In this document: positions 14,262 to 21,411 of the stretch, piece after piece
How the letters are laid out: each line of letters opens with the position of its first letter
Numbering within the stretch: position 1 is the stretch's first letter
DNA from: Lysobacterales bacterium
GTDB taxonomy: Bacteria; Pseudomonadota; Gammaproteobacteria; Xanthomonadales; SZUA-36
Reading direction: 5' to 3'
Assembly: GCA_013213875.1 (NCBI GenBank)
Contig: JABSSV010000107.1
Coordinates: 1 to 25,826, forward strand
Length of the DNA: 25,826 nucleotides
Notes under the pieces: generated by a model
Seen by the model: the letters and a program-made list of their open reading frames with translations, nothing else
What the model was told of the DNA's origin: nothing
The model's database searches: none
Program-made: the position numbers and the translations under genes

Positions 14262-14900
14262 GTGTCCATTTCTGTAAAAGGCCGAGCGACCATGGCCCTG
14301 TATTCATCTGCCGAGAGCCTGGAGTGCCATCGGGTCCGCTTCGTGCTCGCCGAAAAGGGCATTAACGTTGAGATTGTCGATGTGGATGCCGATGCGTCTT
14401 CCGCGGAAGATCTGGCGGAGCTGACGCCCTATAACGAGACCCCGACGCTGGTGGATCGCGATCTGGTGCTCTATGACGCGGGCGTCATCAATGAATATCT
14501 GGACGAGCGCTACCCCCATCCGCCGCTGATGCCTGTGGACCCTGTATCCCGGGCCCGTCTGCGTCTGGTGCACCACCGGGTCCTGCGCGACTGGTATCCG
14601 TTGGCGCATGAGATTGAGGCGGCTACCGGCAAGAAAGCCGACGCACCCAGGAAGCAGCTCAAAGAGAGCATCATTGCGGCCAATGAGCTGTTCCAGTCTC
14701 ATGACTTCTTGCTCAGTGACGAGCTGAGCCTGGTGGACTGCACCCTGGCACCCCTGTTCTGGCGTCTGCCCGCCTACGGCATCAATCTGGGTAAATCCGC
14801 GACGGCGGTGCAGGGCTACATCCAACGCCTGTTTAACCGCCCCTCATTCAAAGCCAGTCTGACCTCGGCCGAACGCGAATTGATTCTCAACGCCTCCTAA
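14262..14900 (+). CDS. sspA: Stringent starvation protein A (GST fold)
   Basis: RNA-polymerase-associated protein with a glutathione-S-transferase fold and no expected transferase activity; in E. coli it acts in the stationary-phase acid and starvation response and in phage P1 late transcription. The GTG at 14262 gives 212 residues and is supported by GGAGA 7 bases upstream; an ATG at 14292 would remove ten residues. The thioredoxin-like N-terminus begins LYSSAESLECHRVRFVLAEK. The conserved PHPPLMP surface segment follows ERY, and an all-helical C-terminal half comes after. It sits between petC and sspB, a standard gammaproteobacterial arrangement. Confidence 0.95.
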   Translation: MSISVKGRATMALYSSAESLECHRVRFVLAEKGINVEIVDVDADASSAEDLAELTPYNETPTLVDRDLVLYDAGVINEYLDERYPHPPLMPVDPVSRARLRLVHHRVLRDWYPLAHEIEAATGKKADAPRKQLKESIIAANELFQSHDFLLSDELSLVDCTLAPLFWRLPAYGINLGKSATAVQGYIQRLFNRPSFKASLTSAERELILNAS

Positions 14901-14911
14901 AGGCGACCCGC

Positions 14912-15310
14912 ATGGCTGACAACGATTCCATGACGTCCAGCAAGCCGTATCTGCTGCGCGCGCTGCACGGCTGGATTCTCGACAATGACCTGACGCCGCA
15001 CCTGATCGTGGACGCGGATGCGCCGGGTCTGCTGGTGCCCGAGCAGGCCATTCAGGATGGGCGTGTGGTTCTGAACGTTTCTCCCAGCGCTACGCGCGGG
15101 CTGCTGATGGAAAACGATGCGGTGAGCTTCTCCGCCCGTTTCGGTGGTCAGCCCCAGGAACTCTGGCTGCCCATGACTGGGATTCTGGCAATCTATGCGC
15201 GGGAAAACGGGCAGGGCATGATGTTTGCCGATTCCAGCGATGAAACGCCCCCGGATGATCCGCCCGCCGACGACAAGAAAAGCGGGCCCACCTTGCGCGT
15301 GGTGCGCTAG
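14912..15310 (+). CDS. sspB: ClpXP adaptor SspB
   Basis: Cytoplasmic adaptor that binds ssrA-tagged peptides and delivers them to ClpXP. It has 132 residues. The folded substrate-binding domain (about 8-112) starts KPYLLRALHGWILDN and contains LNVSPSATRGL. An acidic, proline-rich flexible linker follows. The C-terminal ClpX-docking tail TLRVVR matches the LRVVK-type XB motif. It lies 11 bases after sspA, in the same unit. Its TAG stop overlaps the convergent stop of the Smr gene. Confidence 0.95.
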   Translation: MADNDSMTSSKPYLLRALHGWILDNDLTPHLIVDADAPGLLVPEQAIQDGRVVLNVSPSATRGLLMENDAVSFSARFGGQPQELWLPMTGILAIYARENGQGMMFADSSDETPPDDPPADDKKSGPTLRVVR

Positions 15311-15861
15311 AGCGCAGGTCGTTGCCGTAGCAGGATCAGGACCGCACCGGTGCCGCCCTGGGCGGGTGTGCAGGAGGCAAAAGCCACCACCGCTTTGTGG
15401 CGGCGCAGCAGACGGTTGGTCATGCGTTTGAGTACCGGCCCCTTTTTTGACCGCAACCCTTTGCCATGCACCACCCGCACGCAGCCGTCGCCGTGTTGTA
15501 GGCACTCGTCGATAAACTGCAACAGGGAATTGCGTGCCGTGTCGTGATTCATGTGGTGCAGGTCAAGCTCCGCGCTGATACTGAAGTGTCCGCGTTTTAA
15601 ACGCCGCAGAAGCTTGGGCGCATAGCCGTCGCGCAGAAACAGCAGTTCCTCCCCGGTCAATAGTTCTAGTTCTTCGCGTGGATCCGGTGCGTCCAGCAAT
15701 TCCTCCAGCACGGCTCGCTCATCGCGTTCTCGTTGACGCGGTCGGGGCGCCGGTCTAGAGGGTTCGATCGGCACCCGCGGGGTGCTGTTCAACGGTGTAA
15801 CATCGCCCATTGCCTCGCGAAATAGTGCGCTTTCGTCCAGCGGGTCTTTTTTATCGTCCAC
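15307..15861 (-). CDS. Smr-domain protein (SmrA/SmrB family nuclease)
   Basis: The 184-residue product has an Arg/Pro-rich, disordered-looking N-terminal half and a C-terminal Smr (MutS2-related) domain from about residue 88. Its signatures are the LKRGHF segment, D100-L-H and V131-H-G-K-G, then TGAVLILL near the end. Family knowledge: E. coli SmrB cleaves mRNA at collided ribosomes through a DxH motif, while SmrA is less characterised. The sequence alone does not settle which this is. The start is a GTG, because an in-frame TGA lies a few codons upstream and no ATG precedes the conserved N-terminus. The gene is divergent from surE and convergent with sspB. Confidence 0.88.
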   Translation of the reverse strand: MDDKKDPLDESALFREAMGDVTPLNSTPRVPIEPSRPAPRPRQRERDERAVLEELLDAPDPREELELLTGEELLFLRDGYAPKLLRRLKRGHFSISAELDLHHMNHDTARNSLLQFIDECLQHGDGCVRVVHGKGLRSKKGPVLKRMTNRLLRRHKAVVAFASCTPAQGGTGAVLILLRQRPAL

Positions 15862-15875
15862 GGCGTTCGTTCTCG

Positions 15876-15904
15876 TTCACGAGCGGGCTTTGAATCCGTA
15901 CAAT
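15876..15904 (+). promoter_or_regulatory. Candidate sigma-70 promoter for surE
   Basis: TTCACG (15876-15881) and TACAAT (15899-15904) are separated by 17 bases, placing transcription start about 50 bases before the surE ATG. Judged by eye in the 99-bp gap between the divergent smr-like gene and surE. Confidence 0.45.
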
Positions 15905-15960
15905 AGCACCCCGAACGTTCGCTGTTGTGAACCCCTGAGAGCAAGGAGTCTCCGTCCACC

Positions 15961-16728
15961 ATGCATATTCTGATCAGCAATGACGACGGCCTGTCCGCCC
16001 GGGGAATTAAGGCCCTGGCTGCGCGCATGGAACAGCTGGGAAAAATTACCGTGGTTGCGCCGGACCGCAATTGCTCCGGGGCCAGTAACTCGCTGACCCT
16101 GGATGCACCGATTCGCATCCATGAGGAACGCGCTGGCGTACATCGTGTGGCCGGCACGCCTACGGACTGCGTGCATATCGCCTTGACGGGACTGCTGGAG
16201 AAAGATCCGGATCTGGTGGTGTCGGGTATCAATCATGGTGCCAATCTGGGTGACGACGTGATCTACTCCGGCACCGTGGCGGCAGCCATGGAGGGACGTT
16301 TTCTCGGTTTGCCGGCCATCGCTCTGTCGCTGGTCTGTGACGAACGACCGCGCCACTTTGAAAGCGGTGCCGAAGCGGGTGCGCGTCTGGTCGCACAGTT
16401 GCTGGCACAGCCCCTGCCCGCCGATACGATCCTCAACGTCAACATCCCGGATCTGCCCTGGTCGGAAATTCAGGGCTTCGAGGTCACCCGTCTGGGTCAC
16501 CGGCATCGGGCCGAGCCATGCATTGCGGCCAGCGACCCGCGCGGCCGGCCCATGTACTGGATTGGTCCGGCCGGCGAAGAAGAAGATGCCGGCCCAGGCA
16601 CGGACTTTGACGCCATTCGACGCGGCTACATCTCCGTCACGCCGATTCATGTGGACCTGACGCGCTATCAGGCACTGGAGCGCGTGTCCGGCTGGGTCGC
16701 CGACATTGCCCTGGAGGCCGCCGGGTGA
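15961..16728 (+). CDS. surE: 5'/3'-nucleotidase SurE
   Basis: Metal-dependent phosphatase acting on nucleoside monophosphates (and, in E. coli, short polyphosphate) in the cytoplasm, linked to stationary-phase survival. The 255-residue product matches the family length. It begins MHILISNDDG with the metal-binding Asp pair (8-9). PDRNCSGASNSLT, GTPTDCVH and SGINHGANLGDDV with YSGTVAAAMEG are conserved active-site segments. AAGGAG lies 12 bases before the ATG, a rather long spacing. The stop overlaps the pcm GTG (GTGA). Confidence 0.97.
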   Translation: MHILISNDDGLSARGIKALAARMEQLGKITVVAPDRNCSGASNSLTLDAPIRIHEERAGVHRVAGTPTDCVHIALTGLLEKDPDLVVSGINHGANLGDDVIYSGTVAAAMEGRFLGLPAIALSLVCDERPRHFESGAEAGARLVAQLLAQPLPADTILNVNIPDLPWSEIQGFEVTRLGHRHRAEPCIAASDPRGRPMYWIGPAGEEEDAGPGTDFDAIRRGYISVTPIHVDLTRYQALERVSGWVADIALEAAG

Positions 16729-17399
16729 TTGAGCGCCGAATGCCGGCCGGCTCCCAGGGCATTGGCATGACGTCAAAAGGCACCCGCGCGCGCCTGGTTG
16801 ATCGTCTGCGCGACAAGGGTATCAAGGACGAGCGTGTGCTGACCGTCATGCTGAACACGCCGCGCCATGAGTTTGTGGACGAGGCGCTGAGCAGTCGGGC
16901 CTATGAAGACACGGCCCTGCCCATCGGACAGAGTCAAACCATCTCGCAGCCGTGGATTGTGGCGCGCATGACCGAGGCGCTGCTCGCCGGTGGTACGCCA
17001 GGCAAGGTGCTTGAAGTTGGCACCGGCTCCGGTTACCAGGCTGCGGTGCTGGCGCAGCTGGTCAAGGACGTGTTTACCGTGGAGCGCATCAAGGAATTGC
17101 TGCGTCCAGCGCGTCAGCTTTTCCACAAACTACGCCTGCATAACATTCATGCCAAGCATGCTGACGGCCATATTGGCTGGCCCAGTCAGGCGCCATTTGA
17201 TGCAATAATCATCACTGCCGCGGGGCGCATGATTCCGCCCGATCTGGTGGCGCAGTTGGCACCGGGCGGACGCCTGATCATGCCGCTGGAAGAAAAGGGT
17301 GAGCAGCGACTGATCATGTTGCAGCGAACAGAGGAGGGGGAAGAGGTGCAGGATCTTGGCGGCGTGGTATTTGTGCCCATGCTGGGCGGGCTGGCCTAG
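16725..17399 (+). CDS. pcm: Protein-L-isoaspartate O-methyltransferase
   Basis: SAM-dependent enzyme that starts repair of isoaspartyl residues in aged proteins. The 224-residue product starts at the GTG at 16725, overlapping the surE stop as GTGA, with GGAGG 7 bases upstream. ATG codons at residues 6 and 15 are alternatives. SAM motif I VLEVGTGSGYQ and the preceding LPIGQSQTISQPWIVARMTE are clear family signatures, and DAIIITAA with LAPGGRLIMP form the later motifs. Second gene of the surE-pcm-yqaA-nlpD-rpoS cluster. Confidence 0.96.
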   Translation: MIERRMPAGSQGIGMTSKGTRARLVDRLRDKGIKDERVLTVMLNTPRHEFVDEALSSRAYEDTALPIGQSQTISQPWIVARMTEALLAGGTPGKVLEVGTGSGYQAAVLAQLVKDVFTVERIKELLRPARQLFHKLRLHNIHAKHADGHIGWPSQAPFDAIIITAAGRMIPPDLVAQLAPGGRLIMPLEEKGEQRLIMLQRTEEGEEVQDLGGVVFVPMLGGLA

Positions 17400-17402
17400 G
17401 CC

Positions 17403-17990
17403 ATGTTTCGCCGCCTCTACGATCGCGTACTGACCTGGGCCGCGCACCCTCGCGCGCCCGTTTATCTCGGCACGCTGAGCTTCGCCGAGTCATCTTTTTT
17501 TCCCATTCCGCCGGATGTGATGCTGGCGCCCATGAGCCTGGCAAAGCCGCGCCGGGCGCTCCATTACGCGGCCCTGTGCACGGTTACTTCTGTGCTCGGC
17601 GGCCTGTTTGGCTATCTGGTCGGAAAGCTGGCCTTTGCCAGCATTGAGGGCTGGTTGATGGCCTCGCACTGGGCGCCGGCTTTTGAGGATGCGGTACAGG
17701 CATTTGAGCGCTACGGATTCTGGGCCATTTTACTGGCCGGATTCTCACCCATCCCCTATAAGGTGTTCACAATTAGTGCCGGTGTGCTCGGCATGCCGCT
17801 GCTACCCTTCCTGCTGGGCTCTGTGATTGGTCGCGGTGCGCGGTTCTTCCTCGTTGCCGGCCTCATCCGTATCGGTGGCCAGCCCTTTGCGGACAAGTTA
17901 CGCGCCTGGATCGATATTCTGGGTTGGCTGGCCATTGGTCTGGTGGCGGTTGGGCTGCTGCTCTGGCATTTCTTCGGCGGTGCTTTATGA
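17403..17990 (+). CDS. YqaA-family (DedA/VTT-like) inner membrane protein
   Basis: Polytopic membrane protein of 195 residues with the VTT/DedA-related signatures SFAESSFFPIPPDV near the N-terminus and AGFSPIPYKVFTISAG in the second half, followed by GRGARFF. About four to five hydrophobic segments are visible. The DedA superfamily is linked to lipid-carrier movement and envelope integrity, but the role of YqaA members is not established. It starts 3 bases after pcm and its stop overlaps the nlpD start (ATGA). Confidence 0.9.
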   Translation: MFRRLYDRVLTWAAHPRAPVYLGTLSFAESSFFPIPPDVMLAPMSLAKPRRALHYAALCTVTSVLGGLFGYLVGKLAFASIEGWLMASHWAPAFEDAVQAFERYGFWAILLAGFSPIPYKVFTISAGVLGMPLLPFLLGSVIGRGARFFLVAGLIRIGGQPFADKLRAWIDILGWLAIGLVAVGLLLWHFFGGAL

Positions 17991-18835
17991 GTCGCTGGGG
18001 GCTACTGGGCGCAGGCTGTCTGCTGTTGCTTGGCGGATGTGCCGCCAAGCCGCCAGCGCCCGTGGTGGAACGTTCCAGCGCGCCGCCCCGGGCTGAACTT
18101 CCCGTGGATGGCCTGCATCAGGTCTACCGCGGCGACACCTTGCATGGCATCGCTTTTAAATATGGACTGGATTGGCGCGAACTGGCCCGTTGGAACGATC
18201 TGAACGCGCCCTACATCATTTATCCGAATCAGGTGTTGCGCTTACGGGCGCCGGCGGGTGCTGCACGGCGCCCAGCGGGCACGGTCTCTACGCGGGGTGT
18301 GCAGCCGCGCAGTAGCAGCACACGTGCTGATGCAGCGGCCACGAAACCGCGGACCCCGGCACCGGCTTCCTCCTCACGCCCGGCTCCGGTGGCGGCCAAG
18401 CCAGCGCCCAAAGCCGCCGCGCCGAAGGCGGCACCAGCGAAAGCGCAACCGAAACCTGTGTCCAGCACGGGCTGGATGTGGCCTGTTGAAGGGCGTGTGC
18501 TGCGAAGTTTCAAGGCGGGTGATCCGGCTCGGAACGGGCTGGACATCGCCAGTCGTGAGGGCCGCGAGGTGGTGGCTGCAGGTGCCGGCGAGGTGGTGTA
18601 CAGCGGCAATGGGCTGATTGGCTATGGGGAGCTAGTGATCATTAAGCATGATGACCGCATGCTCAGCGCTTACGGACATAATCGCGTGCGCTTGGTGAAA
18701 GAGGGCGATGTGATCGCCAAGGGTCAGAAAATCGCAGAGGTCGGTCGCAATGACCGCAAGGAACAGATTCTACATTTTGAAATTCGCCGCGACGGCAAGC
18801 CGGTGGACCCCATGCGCTATCTGCCGAAGCGCTGA
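17987..18835 (+). CDS. nlpD: NlpD-type lipoprotein (LysM + degenerate LytM)
   Basis: Outer-membrane lipoprotein that activates the amidase AmiC during septal peptidoglycan splitting. The 282-residue product begins with a lipoprotein signal peptide and lipobox L15-G-G-C18. A LysM domain lies at 44-87 (YRGDTLHGIAFKYG). An Ala/Pro/Lys-rich linker (about 88-165) leads to an M23/LytM domain (about 170-280). The domain lacks the expected first histidine ligand (it reads NGLDIA) and the HxH motif is reduced to ILHFE, so it is predicted inactive, as known for NlpD. The start overlaps the yqaA stop by ATGA, which excludes the longer in-frame start. It directly precedes rpoS. Confidence 0.95.
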   Translation: MSRWGLLGAGCLLLLGGCAAKPPAPVVERSSAPPRAELPVDGLHQVYRGDTLHGIAFKYGLDWRELARWNDLNAPYIIYPNQVLRLRAPAGAARRPAGTVSTRGVQPRSSSTRADAAATKPRTPAPASSSRPAPVAAKPAPKAAAPKAAPAKAQPKPVSSTGWMWPVEGRVLRSFKAGDPARNGLDIASREGREVVAAGAGEVVYSGNGLIGYGELVIIKHDDRMLSAYGHNRVRLVKEGDVIAKGQKIAEVGRNDRKEQILHFEIRRDGKPVDPMRYLPKR

Positions 18836-18998
18836 ATCCTGCCTGGCGCTGGTCAAGGCGCGCGCATCTGTGATAGTTTTTTATTCCGACCGGGCAGGAA
18901 TTCGCGCCTGCTGGTTCGAATACAATCCCGCCTGACGGTCGGACCCAAGTCATTGCATAGGGCGATGACACCCAGATTGTTCCTTAGGGGAGGTAATC

Positions 18999-19946
18999 AT
19001 GGGCGGTACGACGCAACGTCAAAGAAAAGTATCCACGCCGACACCGAAAGGTGAAACGGGCCGTCTGAAAGTGCCGACGGCAAAAGCCTCCAAGGCCCGC
19101 TCAAGACCTGCACACCACGGCGATGTCACGCGTATCTATCTCAGCGAGATTGGGCGCACAGCGCTTTTGAGTGCGGACGAAGAAAAGAGTCTCACGCGCG
19201 CGGCCATGCAGGGTTGTGCTGCCAGTCGGCAACGCATGATCCAGGCCAACCTGCGACTGGTGGTCAAAGTGTCCCGCGCCTACATCAATCGTGGTTTGCC
19301 GCTGCTCGATCTTATCGAAGAGGGCAATATTGGCCTGATCCGGGCGGTGGAAAAGTTTGATCCGGAACGCGGCTGTCGCTTCTCAACCTACGCTACCTGG
19401 TGGATTCGTCAGGCGGTGGAGCGCGCCATCATGAATCAGTGTCGCACGGTGCGCCTGCCCATCCATGTGATTCGCGAACTGACCGGATTTTTGCGTGCTT
19501 CACGCGAACTGGAGCAGCAGTTGGCGCGACGGCCCACGCCGGAGGAAATTGCGGCGCATATCGATAAACCGGTGGAGGACATGCACCGCATGTTCCGGCT
19601 CAATGAGCCCACCACCTCGGCGGATGAGCCCGCCGGCGGCGTGAGTGATCGCCCCCTGGTGGAGATGTTGCGCGATGACAAGGGACAGGATCCCGAGTCT
19701 GCCTACGCAGATCAGGCCGCCGGTGACCTGCTGGGTCACTGGCTGGAATTGCTGCCTGACCAGCAGCGACTGGTGGTGGAGCACCGCTTTGGGCTGCATG
19801 GAAAGGGCCGCAGAACCCTGGAAGAAGTCGGTGATCTGCTGGGTGTCACCCGTGAACGGGTTCGTCAGGTGCAGATTGCGGCGCTGGTGCGTTTGCGGGA
19901 AATTTCGAGCCAGGAAGGCGTGCTGGAGATGCCTTCCCTGGATTAG
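18999..19946 (+). CDS. rpoS: RNA polymerase sigma factor RpoS
   Basis: Stationary-phase and general-stress sigma factor of the sigma-70 family. It has 315 residues. Region 1.2 starts near TRIYLSEIGR (44-53). Region 2 includes LRLVVKVSRAYINRGL and RFSTYATWWIRQAVERAI. Region 4.2 carries the helix-turn-helix LEEVGDLLGVTRERVRQVQ. The basic N-terminal tail lacks the long region 1.1 of RpoD, and position after nlpD confirms RpoS rather than RpoH or RpoD. GGGGAGG lies 5 bases before the ATG. The 163-bp gap to nlpD includes a TACAAT box near 18920 without a clear -35, and the transcript may also arise within nlpD as in E. coli. Confidence 0.96.
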   Translation: MGGTTQRQRKVSTPTPKGETGRLKVPTAKASKARSRPAHHGDVTRIYLSEIGRTALLSADEEKSLTRAAMQGCAASRQRMIQANLRLVVKVSRAYINRGLPLLDLIEEGNIGLIRAVEKFDPERGCRFSTYATWWIRQAVERAIMNQCRTVRLPIHVIRELTGFLRASRELEQQLARRPTPEEIAAHIDKPVEDMHRMFRLNEPTTSADEPAGGVSDRPLVEMLRDDKGQDPESAYADQAAGDLLGHWLELLPDQQRLVVEHRFGLHGKGRRTLEEVGDLLGVTRERVRQVQIAALVRLREISSQEGVLEMPSLD

Positions 19947-19952
19947 CTAGCT

Positions 19953-20342
19953 TTAACCCGCGCGGATCGCGCGGATAGGCAAAAGCGCGGCCACCACGCG
20001 TCGTTCCTCAGCGGCCAGCACGTTGAAGGTGCGACAAGCGGCCTCCGTGGTCATCTGCTCGATGCCGATCCCGGCCCGGTAGAGCGCAGCCAGCTGTGCT
20101 GGTGGCAGAAACTGTTGCTGCACACCGGTTCCCAACAGCACCACGTCCGGTTCCAGTGACAGCACCTGATCCCAGTGCTCATCGCTAATATCAGTCAGGC
20201 ACAGGGGCGGCCAGGTATCTATGGTCTGCGGGCTCAGCAGCAGCGAGCCGTTAAACATCTGCTCTCCGATACGGACCCCTTCACTGCTTACCGAACGCAC
20301 ATGGTGGTGGTTACCCGGTCGTTCCAGGCTGAGTTGAGTCAT
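19953..20342 (-). CDS. Mth938-domain (DUF498) protein
   Basis: Small protein of 129 residues. The Mth938-like domain is recognised by VSSEGVRIGEQMFNGSLLLSP, then EPDVVLLGTGVQQQFLPP and IGIEQMTTEAACRTFNVLAAEERRV in order. Members are widespread, including the mitochondrial complex I assembly factor NDUFAF3, but the bacterial role is not settled. The ATG at 20342 (MTQLSLERP) fits the domain start; the upstream in-frame extension lies in yhbY. It starts 4 bases after yhbY on the same strand and converges with rpoS, with only 6 bases between the stops. Confidence 0.87.
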   Translation of the reverse strand: MTQLSLERPGNHHHVRSVSSEGVRIGEQMFNGSLLLSPQTIDTWPPLCLTDISDEHWDQVLSLEPDVVLLGTGVQQQFLPPAQLAALYRAGIGIEQMTTEAACRTFNVLAAEERRVVAALLPIRAIRAG

Positions 20343-20346
20343 CGGT

Positions 20347-20643
20347 TCAACGCCGTGGTAATTCGATAACCGGATCTTTCCGGTTGCGGCGGTAGAAGCA
20401 GGCGGTTTGTCCGATACTGTGAACCGGAATCGCCTTGCAGCGGGTGCTGATCTCCTCGCTCCAGGCCCGGCGCTCGGCACGCTCGGCACGCAGCTTGACC
20501 TTGATCAGCTCATGTCGGTCCAGGGCCTCTTCGATGGCCGCCATCACGTTCTCGGTCAAGCCTTTTTCAGCCACCATCACAACGGGCTTGATATGATGCG
20601 TGAGTCCGCGCAGGTAGCGCTTCTGGGAATTGGTCAGAGTCAT
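20347..20643 (-). CDS. yhbY: YhbY-family RNA-binding protein (CRM domain)
   Basis: The 98-residue protein is one CRM domain, an RNA-binding fold associated with 50S ribosome precursors. Visible signatures are QKRYLRGLTHHIKPVV, the GLTENV loop, and DRHELIKVKL, with the VHSIGQT...YRRN strand near the end. Length equals the family. It is divergent from rlmE, which methylates 23S rRNA, a common and functionally sensible pairing. No clear Shine-Dalgarno sequence precedes the ATG. Confidence 0.94.
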   Translation of the reverse strand: MTLTNSQKRYLRGLTHHIKPVVMVAEKGLTENVMAAIEEALDRHELIKVKLRAERAERRAWSEEISTRCKAIPVHSIGQTACFYRRNRKDPVIELPRR

Positions 20644-20730
20644 GGTCTGGAGTCGTTACAGCGTCTGCTTGGGCAAGGCGAGCTATTCTAGCGCATTCAG
20701 CATGGTTTGCTGTGATGGAGCGTGGTAGCT

Positions 20731-21354
20731 ATGGGGCGGAGTAAAAGCAGTCGGCGCTGGCTCAATGAGCATTTCGATGATCCCTTCGTGCAGCAGTCGC
20801 AAAAAGACGGTTATCGGGGGCGCGCGGCTTACAAGCTCAAGGAGTTGCAGGACAAGTACCGCCTGATCCGGCCGGGGCAGCGGGTGGTGGACCTGGGCGC
20901 TGCGCCGGGCGCCTGGTGTCAGGTGGCGCTCGAAGCCCTGGGGGGGCGTGGTCAGCTGTTTGCGCTGGACATACTGCCTATGGAACCGCTGGAGCGCTGC
21001 GCGATCATTACCGGTGACTTTACCGAAGATGAGCCGCTGGAGGCGCTGGAACAGGCCCTGGCGGGTAGCAAGGTGGATCTTGTGATGTCGGACATGGCCC
21101 CCAATATGAGTGGTATGAGCGCGGTAGACCAACCGCGCGCCATGTACCTCGCGGAACTCGCGCTGGCCTTTGCGATCGAATGGCTTAAACCGGGCGGAGA
21201 TTTTCTCGCCAAGGTGTTTCAGGGCGAGGGTTTCGATCCCTTTCTGGCGGAATGTCGAGCGGCTTTCGACAAGGTGCAAGTCCGTAAGCCAGCGGCGTCC
21301 CGGCCCCGTAGCCGCGAGGTGTACCTGTTGGGGCGGGGGCTCAAGGTGCAGTAG
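20731..21354 (+). CDS. rlmE: 23S rRNA 2'-O-ribose U2552 methyltransferase
   Basis: FtsJ/RrmJ enzyme that methylates U2552 in the A loop of 23S rRNA during late 50S assembly. With the ATG at 20731 the product is 207 residues; the in-frame GTG at 20722 has GGAG only one base away and is less likely. SAM motif VVDLGAAPGAW is followed by DILPM, SDMAPNMSG, and LAKVFQGEGFD, and SREVYLL is near the end. The catalytic K-D-K-E set is accounted for by YKLKEL, SDMAP, AKVFQ and SREVY. It precedes ftsH, the conserved rlmE-ftsH arrangement. Confidence 0.96.
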   Translation: MGRSKSSRRWLNEHFDDPFVQQSQKDGYRGRAAYKLKELQDKYRLIRPGQRVVDLGAAPGAWCQVALEALGGRGQLFALDILPMEPLERCAIITGDFTEDEPLEALEQALAGSKVDLVMSDMAPNMSGMSAVDQPRAMYLAELALAFAIEWLKPGGDFLAKVFQGEGFDPFLAECRAAFDKVQVRKPAASRPRSREVYLLGRGLKVQ

Positions 21355-21411
21355 ACTGAAACTGTACAGCATGCTGCTGGACAGAATTATTGATTACGAA
21401 CAGGGTTTTTT

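Noticed and set aside
15877..16776. 299-codon minus-strand open frame over surE
   Set aside because: It covers surE on the opposite strand and shows no family resemblance.
19958..19974. Inverted repeat CCGCGC-N5-GCGCGG between rpoS and the Mth938 gene as a bidirectional terminator
   Set aside because: It lies within the last codons of the minus-strand gene and has no T tract on either side; GC-rich symmetry is common here.
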